From positions 87,664-151,663 of the forward strand of contig CACYQN010000005.1 of NCBI GenBank assembly GCA_902776565.1: a stretch of DNA of 64,000 nt, written 5' to 3'. The position numbers and the translations under genes were made by a program. The number at the start of each line of letters is the position of its first letter. Positions within the stretch are counted from its first letter, which is position 1. The notes beneath the pieces were generated by a model that was not told where the DNA came from, did no database searches, and saw only the letters and a list, made by a program, of their open reading frames with translations. The DNA is from an uncultured Bacteroidia bacterium. GTDB taxonomy: Bacteria; Bacteroidota; Bacteroidia; Bacteroidales; ML635J-15. Shown piece after piece: positions 1 to 8,761 of the stretch.

Positions 1-347
1 ATTTCGTTACGAGCCTTGCGGTTAAGGTCACGACGGAACTCCAAAATGGACTTTATGTTGTCCTCGACCGACATTTTCTGAAAAACAGACTCCTCCTGCG
101 CCAGATAGCCAATGCCCAAACGTGCACGCTTATAAATAGGCAGACGAGTTATTTCCTTGTCATCCAAGAAAATACGACCGCTATTCGGCTTTATCAAGCC
201 TACAATCATATAAAAGGTAGTCGTCTTGCCAGCACCGTTTGGACCGAGCAAACCGACAATCTCACCCTGGTTGACTTCAACATCAACACCCTTTACAACG
301 GTTCGCTTGCCGTATTGCTTGATTAACTGTTCTGTATAAAGCCGCAT
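1..347 (-). CDS. lptB: LPS export ABC transporter ATP-binding protein LptB (partial, N-terminal 115 residues)
   Basis: LptB is the cytoplasmic ATPase of the LptBFGC machine that extracts lipopolysaccharide from the inner membrane. The reverse strand reads as an ABC nucleotide-binding domain beginning [10 protein letters not shown], with a Walker A motif GPNGAGKT at residues 35-42 and the Q-loop region [10 protein letters not shown] that is typical of LptB. The gene runs off the left edge, so the signature motif, Walker B and the C-terminus are not visible. The ATG at 345-347 is the natural start, with a TATATTTG -7 box just upstream. The neighbouring lpxH fits a lipid A/LPS cluster. The assignment to LptB rather than another ABC ATPase rests on the N-terminal sequence. 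Confidence 0.9.
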   Translation of the reverse strand, partial: MRLYTEQLIKQYGKRTVVKGVDVEVNQGEIVGLLGPNGAGKTTTFYMIVGLIKPNSGRIFLDDKEITRLPIYKRARLGIGYLAQEESVFQKMSVEDNIKSILEFRRDLNRKARNE

Positions 348-368
348 CGGTCACAAAATTTTGGCACG

Positions 369-376
369 CAAATATA
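369..376 (-). promoter_or_regulatory. Bacteroidetes -7 box upstream of lptB
   Basis: The reverse strand reads TATATTTG, a match to TAnnTTTG, 22 bases before the lptB ATG. It lies between the lpxH stop and lptB, so lptB may have its own promoter. Confidence 0.5.
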
Positions 377-387
377 ATAAAACTCCT

Positions 388-1137
388 CTATTTTTCACTC
401 TGATATTTCAACAATTTTACATTTTCGCCATCAAAAACCGCATACGAGAAATTGAACAGCCAGTCGCCGATATTGGTAAACAGCGATTTGTCATTTAACG
501 CATACTGGTACGGAATGTGGCGATGTCCGAAAACAAAATAGTCAACGTGCTTTTTTTCAAGTACTTCGCGCGAATACATTACAAGAAATTCCTTCTCGTA
601 GTCAGGAGTTTCGGGCAAGTCGTGCTTGAGACGGCTACGATGCGAGCACCACAATGCCAGACGGCAGCCCCAGTCGGGATGAATCCACTTGAACATAAAC
701 TGGAAAAACTTGTTGTGAAACATCCACTTCATCATGTTGTACTTGCGGTCGTACTTACCAAGTCCGTCACCGTGAGCAATGTACAGGATTTTTCCACCTA
801 TTTCACGTTCCTCGGGAACAGTATGCAATTCGGCACCGATTTCCTTTGGAAGATAGTCGAACACCCACATATCGTGGTTGCCTGTGAAATACTTGATTTT
901 CACGCCAGCATTGGAAATTTCGCGCAATTTTGCCAACACCGACACGAATCCGCGCGGAACAACGTATGTATATTCAAACCAGAAATCAAAAATATCGCCC
1001 AAAAGATATAGTTCCGAAGCATCACCCTTTATCGTATCGAGCCACTCAATGAAAAGATTTTCACGACTTTCGGACGTAAGTTTGCTATCTACACCGAAAT
1101 GTGCATCCGAAACGAAATATATCTTAGTGCGTTCCAA
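388..1137 (-). CDS. lpxH: UDP-2,3-diacylglucosamine diphosphatase (LpxH-like)
   Basis: A 249-aa calcineurin-like phosphoesterase. The metal-binding signatures are in order: D11-x-H13, GD around 47-48, GNHD at 86-89, a histidine at 122 (AHGDG) and GHRH at 204-207. This arrangement and the length match LpxH, which hydrolyses UDP-2,3-diacylglucosamine to lipid X and UMP in lipid A synthesis at the inner membrane. It sits just upstream of lptB on the same strand. LpxH and LpxG-type enzymes cannot be separated with certainty by eye, but the D-x-H start and the aromatic insert region (residues 140-165) favour LpxH. Confidence 0.85.
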   Translation of the reverse strand: MERTKIYFVSDAHFGVDSKLTSESRENLFIEWLDTIKGDASELYLLGDIFDFWFEYTYVVPRGFVSVLAKLREISNAGVKIKYFTGNHDMWVFDYLPKEIGAELHTVPEEREIGGKILYIAHGDGLGKYDRKYNMMKWMFHNKFFQFMFKWIHPDWGCRLALWCSHRSRLKHDLPETPDYEKEFLVMYSREVLEKKHVDYFVFGHRHIPYQYALNDKSLFTNIGDWLFNFSYAVFDGENVKLLKYQSEK

Positions 1138-1161
1138 AGTTTCCTGTTAACATTTTGCTGG

Positions 1162-1169
1162 CAAAAGTA
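1162..1169 (-). promoter_or_regulatory. -7 box upstream of lpxH
   Basis: The reverse strand reads TACTTTTG (TAnnTTTG), 24 bases before the lpxH ATG. Confidence 0.45.
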
Positions 1170-1205
1170 AGAAAATATGTCAAATATTGCAAAAAACTAA
1201 ACGCA

Positions 1206-1239
1206 CAAAAAAATCCGCAAGCTCATCGCCTGCGGATTC
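1206..1239 (-). terminator. Rho-independent terminator of sppA
   Basis: The stem AATCCGCA (1212-1219) pairs with TGCGGATT (1231-1238). On the minus strand it is followed by a T-run, and it lies just after the sppA stop. Confidence 0.8.
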
Positions 1240-1262
1240 TTCATATATTAACCACAAAACAA

Positions 1263-3050
1263 TTACTTTATCACAATGTCGTGTTCCATGCGAGCCTGAA
1301 TGCCACTGGTTTCAGCAATTCTCTTGGCGTTCTGGTAGTAGATGTAGTTTTCGCCAAGTTCGCTCTTCATGATTCTTGCAGAAATATCAAACTGTTCTGC
1401 CAATTCTTCGAACCATTCCTTCTTTGCCGGATATTCAACAATCTTGTAGTCTGGAATATTCGCCAGTTCAACAGCCTTCTTCACAGCATCGTTAAGGCTG
1501 CCGAGTTCGTCAACCAGACCAATTTCAATTGCATCGGCACCTGCCCATACACGACCCTGTCCTATTGAATCGACCAAAGCCTTTTCGCTCAAAACATGAC
1601 CTTCGGCACCCTTGCCCTTACGACCATCAAAAACTCTCGTAAGGAAAGTGTCATAGAAATCCTCGATTGACTGCTGTACATAGTTGTATTCCATCTCTGT
1701 AACAGGACGCATTGTGCTTCCGAAATCTGCATGAGCATTGGTGCATACGGTGTCGATTGTAAGACCAATCTTGTCGGTTACAAGTCCTTGCAGATTGGGA
1801 AACATACCGAATACGCCAATCGAACCTGTCAAAGTTGTAGGCTGAGCATAAATGTAATCGGCCGAGCAAGAAATATAGTATCCACCAGATGCTGCGAGGT
1901 TACCCATCGAAACTACGACTGGCTTTCCAGCCTGTTTAACCTTCTGGATTTCACGCCACATAACTTCCGAAGCAAGTCCCGAACCACCGGGTGAGTTTAC
2001 GCGCAGAACAACAGCCTTAACATCATCGTTTTCACGGATTTTGCGAAGTTCCTCGGCAATCTTGTCTCCACCCATCTGGCCTTTACCACCGTTGCCGTCA
2101 ACAATTTCGCCCTCGGCAAACAATACAGCAACTTCGTTCTTCGACTTGTTTTCCTTTACATTAGGAACACTTGCCTTTGCATACTTTTCAAGGTCGATGA
2201 ACATATCCTTGTCCTTGCCGTCGAATCCCGACTTAGCCTTGAGTTCGTCAATAACTTCATCATAATACTTCACTGCATCGGCAAACTTCAATGTAACAGC
2301 ATCCTGAGCCTTACGCAACGAAAGGCTGTCGGCATACATATTGAGGTCTTCGACCGAAATACCACGAGCTTCGGAAATTCCTCTGCAAACCTTTCCCCAG
2401 ATGGAATTCAGGAGAACGCTGTACTGCTTGCGGTTTGCAGGACTCATCTTGTCGCAGATGTAAGGCTCGACAGCCGACTTGAACTGTCCGTGACGGAAAA
2501 CCTGCATTTCAACGCCGAGTTTCTCGAGTACATTCTTGTAGAACATAATCTGCGAGCACATACCCTGCCACGACATTCCGCCCTGCGGGTTTACATAAAC
2601 CTCGTCGGCAACCGATGCCAAGTAGTAGCCGAACTGCGAATATGCTGTAGCATAGCTAATTATAAACTTTCCGCTCTCCTTGAACTCGATGAGCTTGTTG
2701 CGAAGTTCCTCGATGGTTGCAGTACCAGCCGAAGCACCATCCATATCCAGATAGATACCCTTGATACGGTCATCGGTCTTTGCCTTTTCAATCGACTTCA
2801 AAGCATCGTTAAGACCAATCTGCTTCACCGGCGTCATCGACATATAATCGAAACTCATACCATCGGTAACCTTGTCGGGCATATCGGCAGTAAGAGAAAT
2901 CTTCAGCACCGAATTGTCCTTCACGGTAACATCCGACGACGAACTACCTGCCGCCGACAGGCAAATCAACAAAAAAATCACGCCATAGAGGATGTGAACA
3001 ATGATAACGCCCACGACTACGGCCAACATCACTTTCCAAAACTTATTCAT
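1263..3050 (-). CDS. sppA: Signal peptide peptidase SppA, 67K type
   Basis: A 595-aa membrane-bound serine protease that degrades signal peptides left in the membrane. One N-terminal transmembrane segment (about residues 6-31) is followed by two tandem S49 peptidase domains. The first carries the general-base lysine in a QFKSAVEPY context. The second carries the nucleophile serine in NLAASGGYY, followed by TLTGSIGVFG. The tandem-domain length is usual for Bacteroidetes SppA. I chose the ATG at 3050 over an in-frame TTG nine bases upstream, because MNKFWK starts the membrane segment. Confidence 0.92.
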   Translation of the reverse strand: MNKFWKVMLAVVVGVIIVHILYGVIFLLICLSAAGSSSSDVTVKDNSVLKISLTADMPDKVTDGMSFDYMSMTPVKQIGLNDALKSIEKAKTDDRIKGIYLDMDGASAGTATIEELRNKLIEFKESGKFIISYATAYSQFGYYLASVADEVYVNPQGGMSWQGMCSQIMFYKNVLEKLGVEMQVFRHGQFKSAVEPYICDKMSPANRKQYSVLLNSIWGKVCRGISEARGISVEDLNMYADSLSLRKAQDAVTLKFADAVKYYDEVIDELKAKSGFDGKDKDMFIDLEKYAKASVPNVKENKSKNEVAVLFAEGEIVDGNGGKGQMGGDKIAEELRKIRENDDVKAVVLRVNSPGGSGLASEVMWREIQKVKQAGKPVVVSMGNLAASGGYYISCSADYIYAQPTTLTGSIGVFGMFPNLQGLVTDKIGLTIDTVCTNAHADFGSTMRPVTEMEYNYVQQSIEDFYDTFLTRVFDGRKGKGAEGHVLSEKALVDSIGQGRVWAGADAIEIGLVDELGSLNDAVKKAVELANIPDYKIVEYPAKKEWFEELAEQFDISARIMKSELGENYIYYQNAKRIAETSGIQARMEHDIVIK

Positions 3051-3079
3051 ATAAATCAAATTTTTATTAAACGATAGTG

Positions 3080-3087
3080 CAAAGATA
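3080..3087 (-). promoter_or_regulatory. -7 box upstream of sppA
   Basis: The reverse strand reads TATCTTTG (TAnnTTTG), 30 bases before the sppA ATG. Upstream (3091-3120) is a run of near-identical heptamers of the TTTACGA type. Confidence 0.55.
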
Positions 3088-3145
3088 ATGCAATTTACGA
3101 TTGACGATTTACGATTTTAGATTTTTTTAAGCAATATATTTCGTT

Positions 3146-3175
3146 TTGACAATACAACATTTTTACTTACCTTTG
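3146..3175 (+). promoter_or_regulatory. aroC promoter (-33 TTG, -7 TACCTTTG)
   Basis: TTG at 3146-3148 and TACCTTTG at 3168-3175 are separated by 19 bases, which fits the Bacteroidetes sigma-ABfr consensus. The ATG follows at 3197. Confidence 0.65.
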
Positions 3176-3196
3176 TTTGCTCAAAAATAACATAGG

Positions 3197-4162
3197 ATGA
3201 ACTCTTTGGGGAATGTCTTCAAAATAACACTCTACGGCGAATCGCACGGCAAGGAAATCGGTATCGTTGTTGACGGCTGCCCTGCAGGAATACCGCTGGC
3301 TGAAAACGACTTGCTTCCCGACATAGAGCGTCGCAAAACAGGCGGATACGCCACTAGCACCCGCACCGAAAGCGACATTCCCGAAATACGAAGTGGCATC
3401 TATCGCGGTCACACAACTGGCACACCTATAATAATTATATTCAAGAACGAAAACTTCTGCGACGAAGACTACCAATTCGACGGATTTTTCCGTCCTGGAC
3501 ACGCCGACTACACAGCCTATAGGAAATACAACGGCTACAACAATCCTCTCGGTGGCGGACAGTTTTCCGGACGAATGACCTTGCCACTGGTTGCCGCCGG
3601 TTGCATCGCAAAGAAAATTATTCCGACACCAGAAATTTCAGCACATATACTGCCCGAATGCTTAGCAAACATTGAAAAGGCAATCGCAAACAACGACTCT
3701 GCCGGCGGAATAGTGGAATGCAGAATACAAAACCTTGATGCAGGAATTGGAGAACCGTTCTTCGATAGTATGGAATCGCTAATTTCTCACGCAATATTTT
3801 CAATACCAGGCGTAAAAGCCATAGAGTTCGGCAACGGAATAGCCTCAGCGTCAATGCTCGGCTCTGAATACAACGACTGCATCGTATCATCCGACGGAAA
3901 AACGGCGACAAACAACTGCGGAGGCATCAACGGCGGAATTTCAAACGGCAACGATGTCGTTTTCCGCACCTACTTCCACCCTACCCCAAGCATCGCAAAA
4001 AAGCAAAAGACATTCAACTTCAACACGATGCAAGTAGAAGACATGGAAATACACGGTCGCCACGACACCTGTTTCGCCCTGCGCACACCAGTAATCGTAG
4101 AAGCCTTGACTGCGATTGCACTTGCCGACCTTAACCTAATTTCAAAAACCACAAGAATATGA
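3197..4162 (+). CDS. aroC: Chorismate synthase (short, divergent form)
   Basis: A 321-aa protein converting EPSP to chorismate, the last step of the shikimate pathway. Visible family signatures are the N-terminal GESHGKEIG, RRKTGGYATSTR, FRPGHADYT, GGGQFSGRMT and the C-terminal GRHDTCFALRTP. It is shorter than the usual 350-380 residues. The segment that reads GGRSSARET in most bacterial enzymes is GGGQFSGRMT here, closer to the form I associate with clostridial enzymes. The 3' end overlaps the next gene by four bases (ATGA), so the two are probably translationally coupled. The family call is firm; catalytic competence is inferred. Confidence 0.88.
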   Translation: MNSLGNVFKITLYGESHGKEIGIVVDGCPAGIPLAENDLLPDIERRKTGGYATSTRTESDIPEIRSGIYRGHTTGTPIIIIFKNENFCDEDYQFDGFFRPGHADYTAYRKYNGYNNPLGGGQFSGRMTLPLVAAGCIAKKIIPTPEISAHILPECLANIEKAIANNDSAGGIVECRIQNLDAGIGEPFFDSMESLISHAIFSIPGVKAIEFGNGIASASMLGSEYNDCIVSSDGKTATNNCGGINGGISNGNDVVFRTYFHPTPSIAKKQKTFNFNTMQVEDMEIHGRHDTCFALRTPVIVEALTAIALADLNLISKTTRI

Positions 4163-7100
4163 AACATTTCATCGACTCGGTACAAGAATATATCAGCAAT
4201 ACTTTCGACGACTTGCAACAAGTCGAGATAATTGTTCCCAACAACCGAACCGGCTCCGCACTGCTTTCGTCGCTGAAAAAGAACGCGACAAAGGTCAGCT
4301 GGGCACCAAAGATAACACCCATAAAGGAAATTTTTGCACGTAACGCCAAAATCCACGAAGCCGAAAACATCGTGTTGACATATACGCTCTACAATGTTTT
4401 TGAAAAGCACATCAAAAACACAGAAGGAGACTCAAGCTTCGACAACTTCTACAATTTCGGCGAGGTGCTTCTAAGCGACTTCGACGACATAGACAAGTAC
4501 CTTGTCAACCCCGAGAAACTTTTCTACAACATAGCCGACGCAAAGGAAATAGACATAAAGTTTACCGAAATTGAAGACGACTTGATGGAAATACTACAGT
4601 CGTTCTGGCAAAACATTTCCAACACCTCGGTACTCGACAAAAAAATGAAAAGCCTCGAGCTATGGCAGAAAATGCCGGCAATTTACAGCGATTTCACTAA
4701 GGCGCTCCGCGAAAAAGGCATCGGCTACCAAGGTTTGATTTACCGCGACTTCGTAGAAAACAGAATGCTGACGACCGATTTCGATTCCGGAAACTATGCT
4801 TTCGTCGGATTCAGCGCGCTCAACGAATGCGAAAAAAGCCTGTTCCGCCACATCAGGGAAATAACAAAAGAAAAAAATGGTCAATGCCTGTTTTTCTGGG
4901 ATGCCGACAGATACTACATTGACAAAAAGGAACAGGAAGCTGGCCTTTTCCTCCGTGCCGACCTCAAGGAGTTTCCTCTTCCAAAAGGTTTTGAACTTTC
5001 CGACTCAATAAAGGACTTGTACAAAAAGAATATACAGGTCATAGAGGTTCCATCGTCGGTCGCACAGGTAAAAGTTATTCCCGAACTGCTGAAAAAATAC
5101 GAAAAAATAGACGAAAACACCGCCATTATCCTCGGCGACGAAAAACTGCTTGTCCCATTGATATACACACTGCCGGAATCAATAGAAATCAACGGTGAGA
5201 AAAAACCGCTAAAGTGCAACATAACAATGGGTTACCCTCTTAGTTACACTGCCTCTGCAAGTTTCGTTCAGATAATAATGAAACTGGCAATGCACAGGTC
5301 GGAAAACAAGTCGAATGGTACAACCTACTTCAACCGCAAGGATATTTTTTCAACGATAATGCATAGTTTTTCAAGAGCATACATAAATAAAGGTATCATT
5401 GAACGAATAAACAGCACTATCACAAAAAGCAAAATCGACTATATTGACATAGAATCCATACGGGAACAAATCAATTCCAACGAACTGCTCAAAGTCATAT
5501 TCGACACCGCCCAAATGGACGAATCGTTCCCAAAATACATAATCTCTGTCTGCAACTTCGTTTACGAAAACATACTTTCCTACGATAGCTACAAGACCGA
5601 ATCGGACTTTATGCACAGGATTATAACGCTCTACACCTCGTTTCTAAACGCACTTGGCGACGACATTGCTTTCGAAAGGAACAATATGTACTACAAACTT
5701 ATGACCAGCATCATAAAGAAAAGCAATATGACTTTCAACAGCGACAGCGACGAGCCAATACAAATTTTGGGCTTTATGGAGACCCGAAGCCTCGATTTCG
5801 ACAACATAATAATGCTTTCGATGAACGAGGACACCTTCCCCAAATCGAGCTACAAGGACAGTATGATACCCTACAACCTTCGCAAAGCCTTCTCGATGCC
5901 GTCAATAGAGTTCCAGAACAGCATATTCGCCTACTACTTCTACAGGCTACTGCAACGTAGCCAGCACATACAGATGCTTTATTGCTCCGAGGGAAAGATT
6001 TCGCACGCCGAACAGTCAAGATTCATAACGCAGATGGAATACGAACTTAGGGACTTCGACGATACAATCAAACAAAAATACCACACAACCAAGAGCTACG
6101 AAATCCGTCCGTCGCAGACACCACCGATTGAAATCGAAAAGACCGACCATATAAAGAAAATACAGGACCTGCTCGGATATAGCGATGACGAGAAAACGGA
6201 TACAAAAGAGGACATACAAATCAAAAAAGGCGTATTCCCGAAACTGATAAACACCTACCTGAAATGCCCCGTAAGTTTCTATTTCGAATACATTGAAGAA
6301 ATCAAGGAAGAGGAAAACATCGACGACGACACCAGCGCACTCGACTTCGGAAACCTCCTACACGAATCCTGCCATTTCCTGTACAGTCCCTACATTGGAA
6401 AGATTATCAAAAAGGAAGATTTCGCCTCAATAAAATCCAACATCGAGAATGCAATCAACTTTGCCGTATGCAAGGTTTTCAACGTAAAGGAAACCGACAA
6501 GGCGCAGTTTGACGAGGCAAAGTCGAACATAATGATAAAGCCTCTCCGCAAATATGTGAACAAAATTGTTGCCTCCGACGAGGATTATGCGCCATTCCAG
6601 ATTGTCGATTTGGAAAATGAAAAAATACATGACGGCGACAAAAAAAGAAACTATACCATCAAATACAAAATTAAGGACACGACCAACGAAACCATACTGC
6701 TGAAAGGCATAATTGACCGTATCGACTTAAAAGACGGCAAATTAAGAGTAATCGACTACAAGACATCCTCTATCAAAAACGACAAAAAGACTTACGATGA
6801 AAAATTCTGGATTCCCGAAACGTTCAAGAACAAGGAAGCCGCACAGGTACTCATCTATTCAGAAATAATGTCGCAGCTTAAGGCAGAACAGAATTATACT
6901 ATCCAACCATATATAATAAGTGTGACGAACATTAACGACGGCGCACTGAAATTCAACAATAACGGAAACATAAGGACTAAAAAGAACATTGAAAACTACA
7001 ATGACCAGGATATTTTTGTAAAAGAAATAACAGATGATGGCGGAGAAGAAATAAAAACCGTAAAACTTCGCCTCGATGTGAACAATAACCTCAAAGGCAT

Positions 7101-7203
7101 TCTAAACGAACTGCTTGACCCTCAGAAAAAATTCACACAGACACCAAACACCGACAACTGCGAATACTGCCCTTACAACAAGATATGCAACAGGAACAAT
7201 TAA
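4159..7203 (+). CDS. AddB/RecB-like helicase-nuclease with C-terminal PD-(D/E)XK domain and Fe-S cysteines
   Basis: A 1014-aa protein resembling the AddB subunit of the double-strand-break resection complex. The C-terminal nuclease shows D853 and D866-Y-K868, the PD-(D/E)XK core. One cysteine at about 703 (YLKCPVSFYFEY) and three at 1001, 1004 and 1010 (CEYCPYNKIC) match the four-cysteine Fe-S clasp of AddB-type nucleases. I do not see a canonical Walker A in the N-terminal part, which is expected for an AddB-like inactivated helicase. Its partner AddA would normally be adjacent but is not in this window. It overlaps aroC by four bases. Confidence 0.8.
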   Translation: MKHFIDSVQEYISNTFDDLQQVEIIVPNNRTGSALLSSLKKNATKVSWAPKITPIKEIFARNAKIHEAENIVLTYTLYNVFEKHIKNTEGDSSFDNFYNFGEVLLSDFDDIDKYLVNPEKLFYNIADAKEIDIKFTEIEDDLMEILQSFWQNISNTSVLDKKMKSLELWQKMPAIYSDFTKALREKGIGYQGLIYRDFVENRMLTTDFDSGNYAFVGFSALNECEKSLFRHIREITKEKNGQCLFFWDADRYYIDKKEQEAGLFLRADLKEFPLPKGFELSDSIKDLYKKNIQVIEVPSSVAQVKVIPELLKKYEKIDENTAIILGDEKLLVPLIYTLPESIEINGEKKPLKCNITMGYPLSYTASASFVQIIMKLAMHRSENKSNGTTYFNRKDIFSTIMHSFSRAYINKGIIERINSTITKSKIDYIDIESIREQINSNELLKVIFDTAQMDESFPKYIISVCNFVYENILSYDSYKTESDFMHRIITLYTSFLNALGDDIAFERNNMYYKLMTSIIKKSNMTFNSDSDEPIQILGFMETRSLDFDNIIMLSMNEDTFPKSSYKDSMIPYNLRKAFSMPSIEFQNSIFAYYFYRLLQRSQHIQMLYCSEGKISHAEQSRFITQMEYELRDFDDTIKQKYHTTKSYEIRPSQTPPIEIEKTDHIKKIQDLLGYSDDEKTDTKEDIQIKKGVFPKLINTYLKCPVSFYFEYIEEIKEEENIDDDTSALDFGNLLHESCHFLYSPYIGKIIKKEDFASIKSNIENAINFAVCKVFNVKETDKAQFDEAKSNIMIKPLRKYVNKIVASDEDYAPFQIVDLENEKIHDGDKKRNYTIKYKIKDTTNETILLKGIIDRIDLKDGKLRVIDYKTSSIKNDKKTYDEKFWIPETFKNKEAAQVLIYSEIMSQLKAEQNYTIQPYIISVTNINDGALKFNNNGNIRTKKNIENYNDQDIFVKEITDDGGEEIKTVKLRLDVNNNLKGILNELLDPQKKFTQTPNTDNCEYCPYNKICNRNN

Positions 7204-7448
7204 TAATGGATAATGGACAATTAACAATGAATAATTGTAGCGACGCAATGCATTGCGTCGCTACAAATCATCGAAATATTAATTTTTGGGAACATCAAAT
7301 TATAAAACATAGAAACACCGCAAGCTTTGTACAGACGCAAAATTTTGCGTCTCAATGAAAAAATCGCGACACGCCACGACACAACTTAGAGAATACAGTC
7401 GCGGCGCGCCACGACACAACAGAAACTAACTAAAAAATTTATAATAGC
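7204..7448 (+). repeat. Intergenic palindromic repeats
   Basis: The 245-bp gap holds no gene. It contains an AT-rich leader of TAATGGATAATGGACAATT type, a perfect 32-bp palindrome at 7235-7266 (arms TTGTAGCGACGCAATG), a perfect 20-bp palindrome at 7333-7352 (arms AGACGCAAAA) and a near-perfect GC-rich palindrome at 7398-7415. The 32-bp palindrome has a close relative at 61869-61900, and the GC-rich one at 57389-57406. Confidence 0.75.
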
Positions 7449-8600
7449 ATGAAAAAAATCTTTACAATCGTAGCATTAGCACTATGCACATTAGCATTGA
7501 GCGCACAACACGTAGCGCGTACAATGGATTTTGAAGGTACTTCAAGAAAATATATGGAGTACATTCCATCAAGTTCTCCAGATGGCAGTATGCCTGTAAT
7601 ATTCCTGCTTCACGGACTTGGCGACAATTGCAACAATTTTGCAAGAGCAATAGGATTTCAGAATATTGCGCCAAACTGGATAATAATCACACCAGAAGCA
7701 ACAAATGCAAGCATTATGGGACAAAACTTGGGTGCAGCATGGGCTGCAGGTGTTGGCGGTGAAGAAGTTCCATATATTGGAACAATAGAATTAAATGCAG
7801 ATGTAAATGACGAGGGATTCATCCTTGCAATCCTCGACTCGCTCGAAAATAACTTCAACGTTGACACCGACAGTGTTTTCGTAACAGGTTTCTCGATGGG
7901 CGGATTTATGAGCAACAAGATGGGTGTTAAGCACGCCGACAGAATCAAGGCTATCGCATCGGTTAGCGGAACTCTCGGTCATTTCCAAGCATTTGAACCG
8001 ACAGGAAACATCAACACAATGCACATACATGGCACCTCCGACGAAACAATATCATACGCCGATGCTAGTTTCAGCTATTCAATGCTGACGATACAAGTCG
8101 GACTTGGAGCAGAAGCCCTTGTAGAAACTTGGCGCAACTACAACCAATGCAGCACAGAGCCAATAGTTTATAATTTCGAGGACACCAAAAATGACGGACT
8201 TACTTTCGAGCAATACACCTACAAGAATGAAGAATCGGGACACAAAACCGTGTTCATCAAGGTTAACAACGGTGTACACGACTGGTACGATGGTTCTAGC
8301 CACGACATCGACTACAACACCGAAATATACAAGTTCTTCACTGGACAGGAAAACGTTCCAACAAGTATTGAAAGCAACGTTGCCGAAAACTTCAGCATCT
8401 ACCCCAACCCGGCAGCAAACATTGTAAACGTTATAACCGACAGAAATGCCGAACTTTCAATTTTCAATGCTACAGGCAAGGAAGTCAAGCACATCAGCAC
8501 AAACGAAAACACAACTTCAATTGACATTTCAGAACTGCCAAACGGCTTGTATTTCATTGTAGCAAATGGCATTGCACAAAAGTTGACAATCGAAAGATAA
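7449..8600 (+). CDS. Secreted alpha/beta-hydrolase (PHB depolymerase/feruloyl-esterase-like) with T9SS sorting domain
   Basis: A 383-aa exported esterase. Residues 1-19 are a signal peptide ending SAQ. The hydrolase domain (about 25-300) has the oxyanion region LLHGLGDN, the nucleophile motif G-F-S149-M-G-G and a probable catalytic histidine in VHDWYDG. This layout resembles the LpqC/poly(3-hydroxybutyrate) depolymerase and feruloyl esterase group. The last 75 residues (SIYPNPAANIVNV onward) form a type IX secretion sorting domain, so the enzyme is probably delivered to the cell surface or released. The substrate cannot be told from sequence. Confidence 0.82.
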   Translation: MKKIFTIVALALCTLALSAQHVARTMDFEGTSRKYMEYIPSSSPDGSMPVIFLLHGLGDNCNNFARAIGFQNIAPNWIIITPEATNASIMGQNLGAAWAAGVGGEEVPYIGTIELNADVNDEGFILAILDSLENNFNVDTDSVFVTGFSMGGFMSNKMGVKHADRIKAIASVSGTLGHFQAFEPTGNINTMHIHGTSDETISYADASFSYSMLTIQVGLGAEALVETWRNYNQCSTEPIVYNFEDTKNDGLTFEQYTYKNEESGHKTVFIKVNNGVHDWYDGSSHDIDYNTEIYKFFTGQENVPTSIESNVAENFSIYPNPAANIVNVITDRNAELSIFNATGKEVKHISTNENTTSIDISELPNGLYFIVANGIAQKLTIER

Positions 8601-8617
8601 AAAAAATCAGAAATACT

Positions 8618-8673
8618 AAAAAAACGGAGTCCAGATTCTGAAACAAGTTCAGAATGACAGACTCCGTTTTTTT
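8618..8673 (+). terminator. Terminator with an embedded palindromic repeat
   Basis: A perfect 14-bp stem (AAAAAAACGGAGTC at 8618-8631, GACTCCGTTTTTTT at 8660-8673) ends in a T-run. Its loop holds a second hairpin, TTCTGAA/TTCAGAA, related to the one at 14951-15009. Confidence 0.8.
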
Positions 8674-8729
8674 ATTACACCACGCCAAAAAATCCATAAA
8701 ATTTTTAAGTCACGAAGCACATTTTTCAT

Positions 8730-8737
8730 TACCTTTG
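8730..8737 (+). promoter_or_regulatory. -7 box upstream of the calcium ATPase
   Basis: TACCTTTG lies 24 bases before the ATG and matches TAnnTTTG. Confidence 0.6.
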
Positions 8738-8761
8738 CGAACTTATAAAATATAATAGGGA

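Noticed and set aside
3088..3125. Binding site array upstream of sppA (TTTACGA heptamers)
   Set aside because: Low-complexity A/T-rich heptamers of this kind are common in such genomes, and I see no pairing or fixed phase with the promoter.
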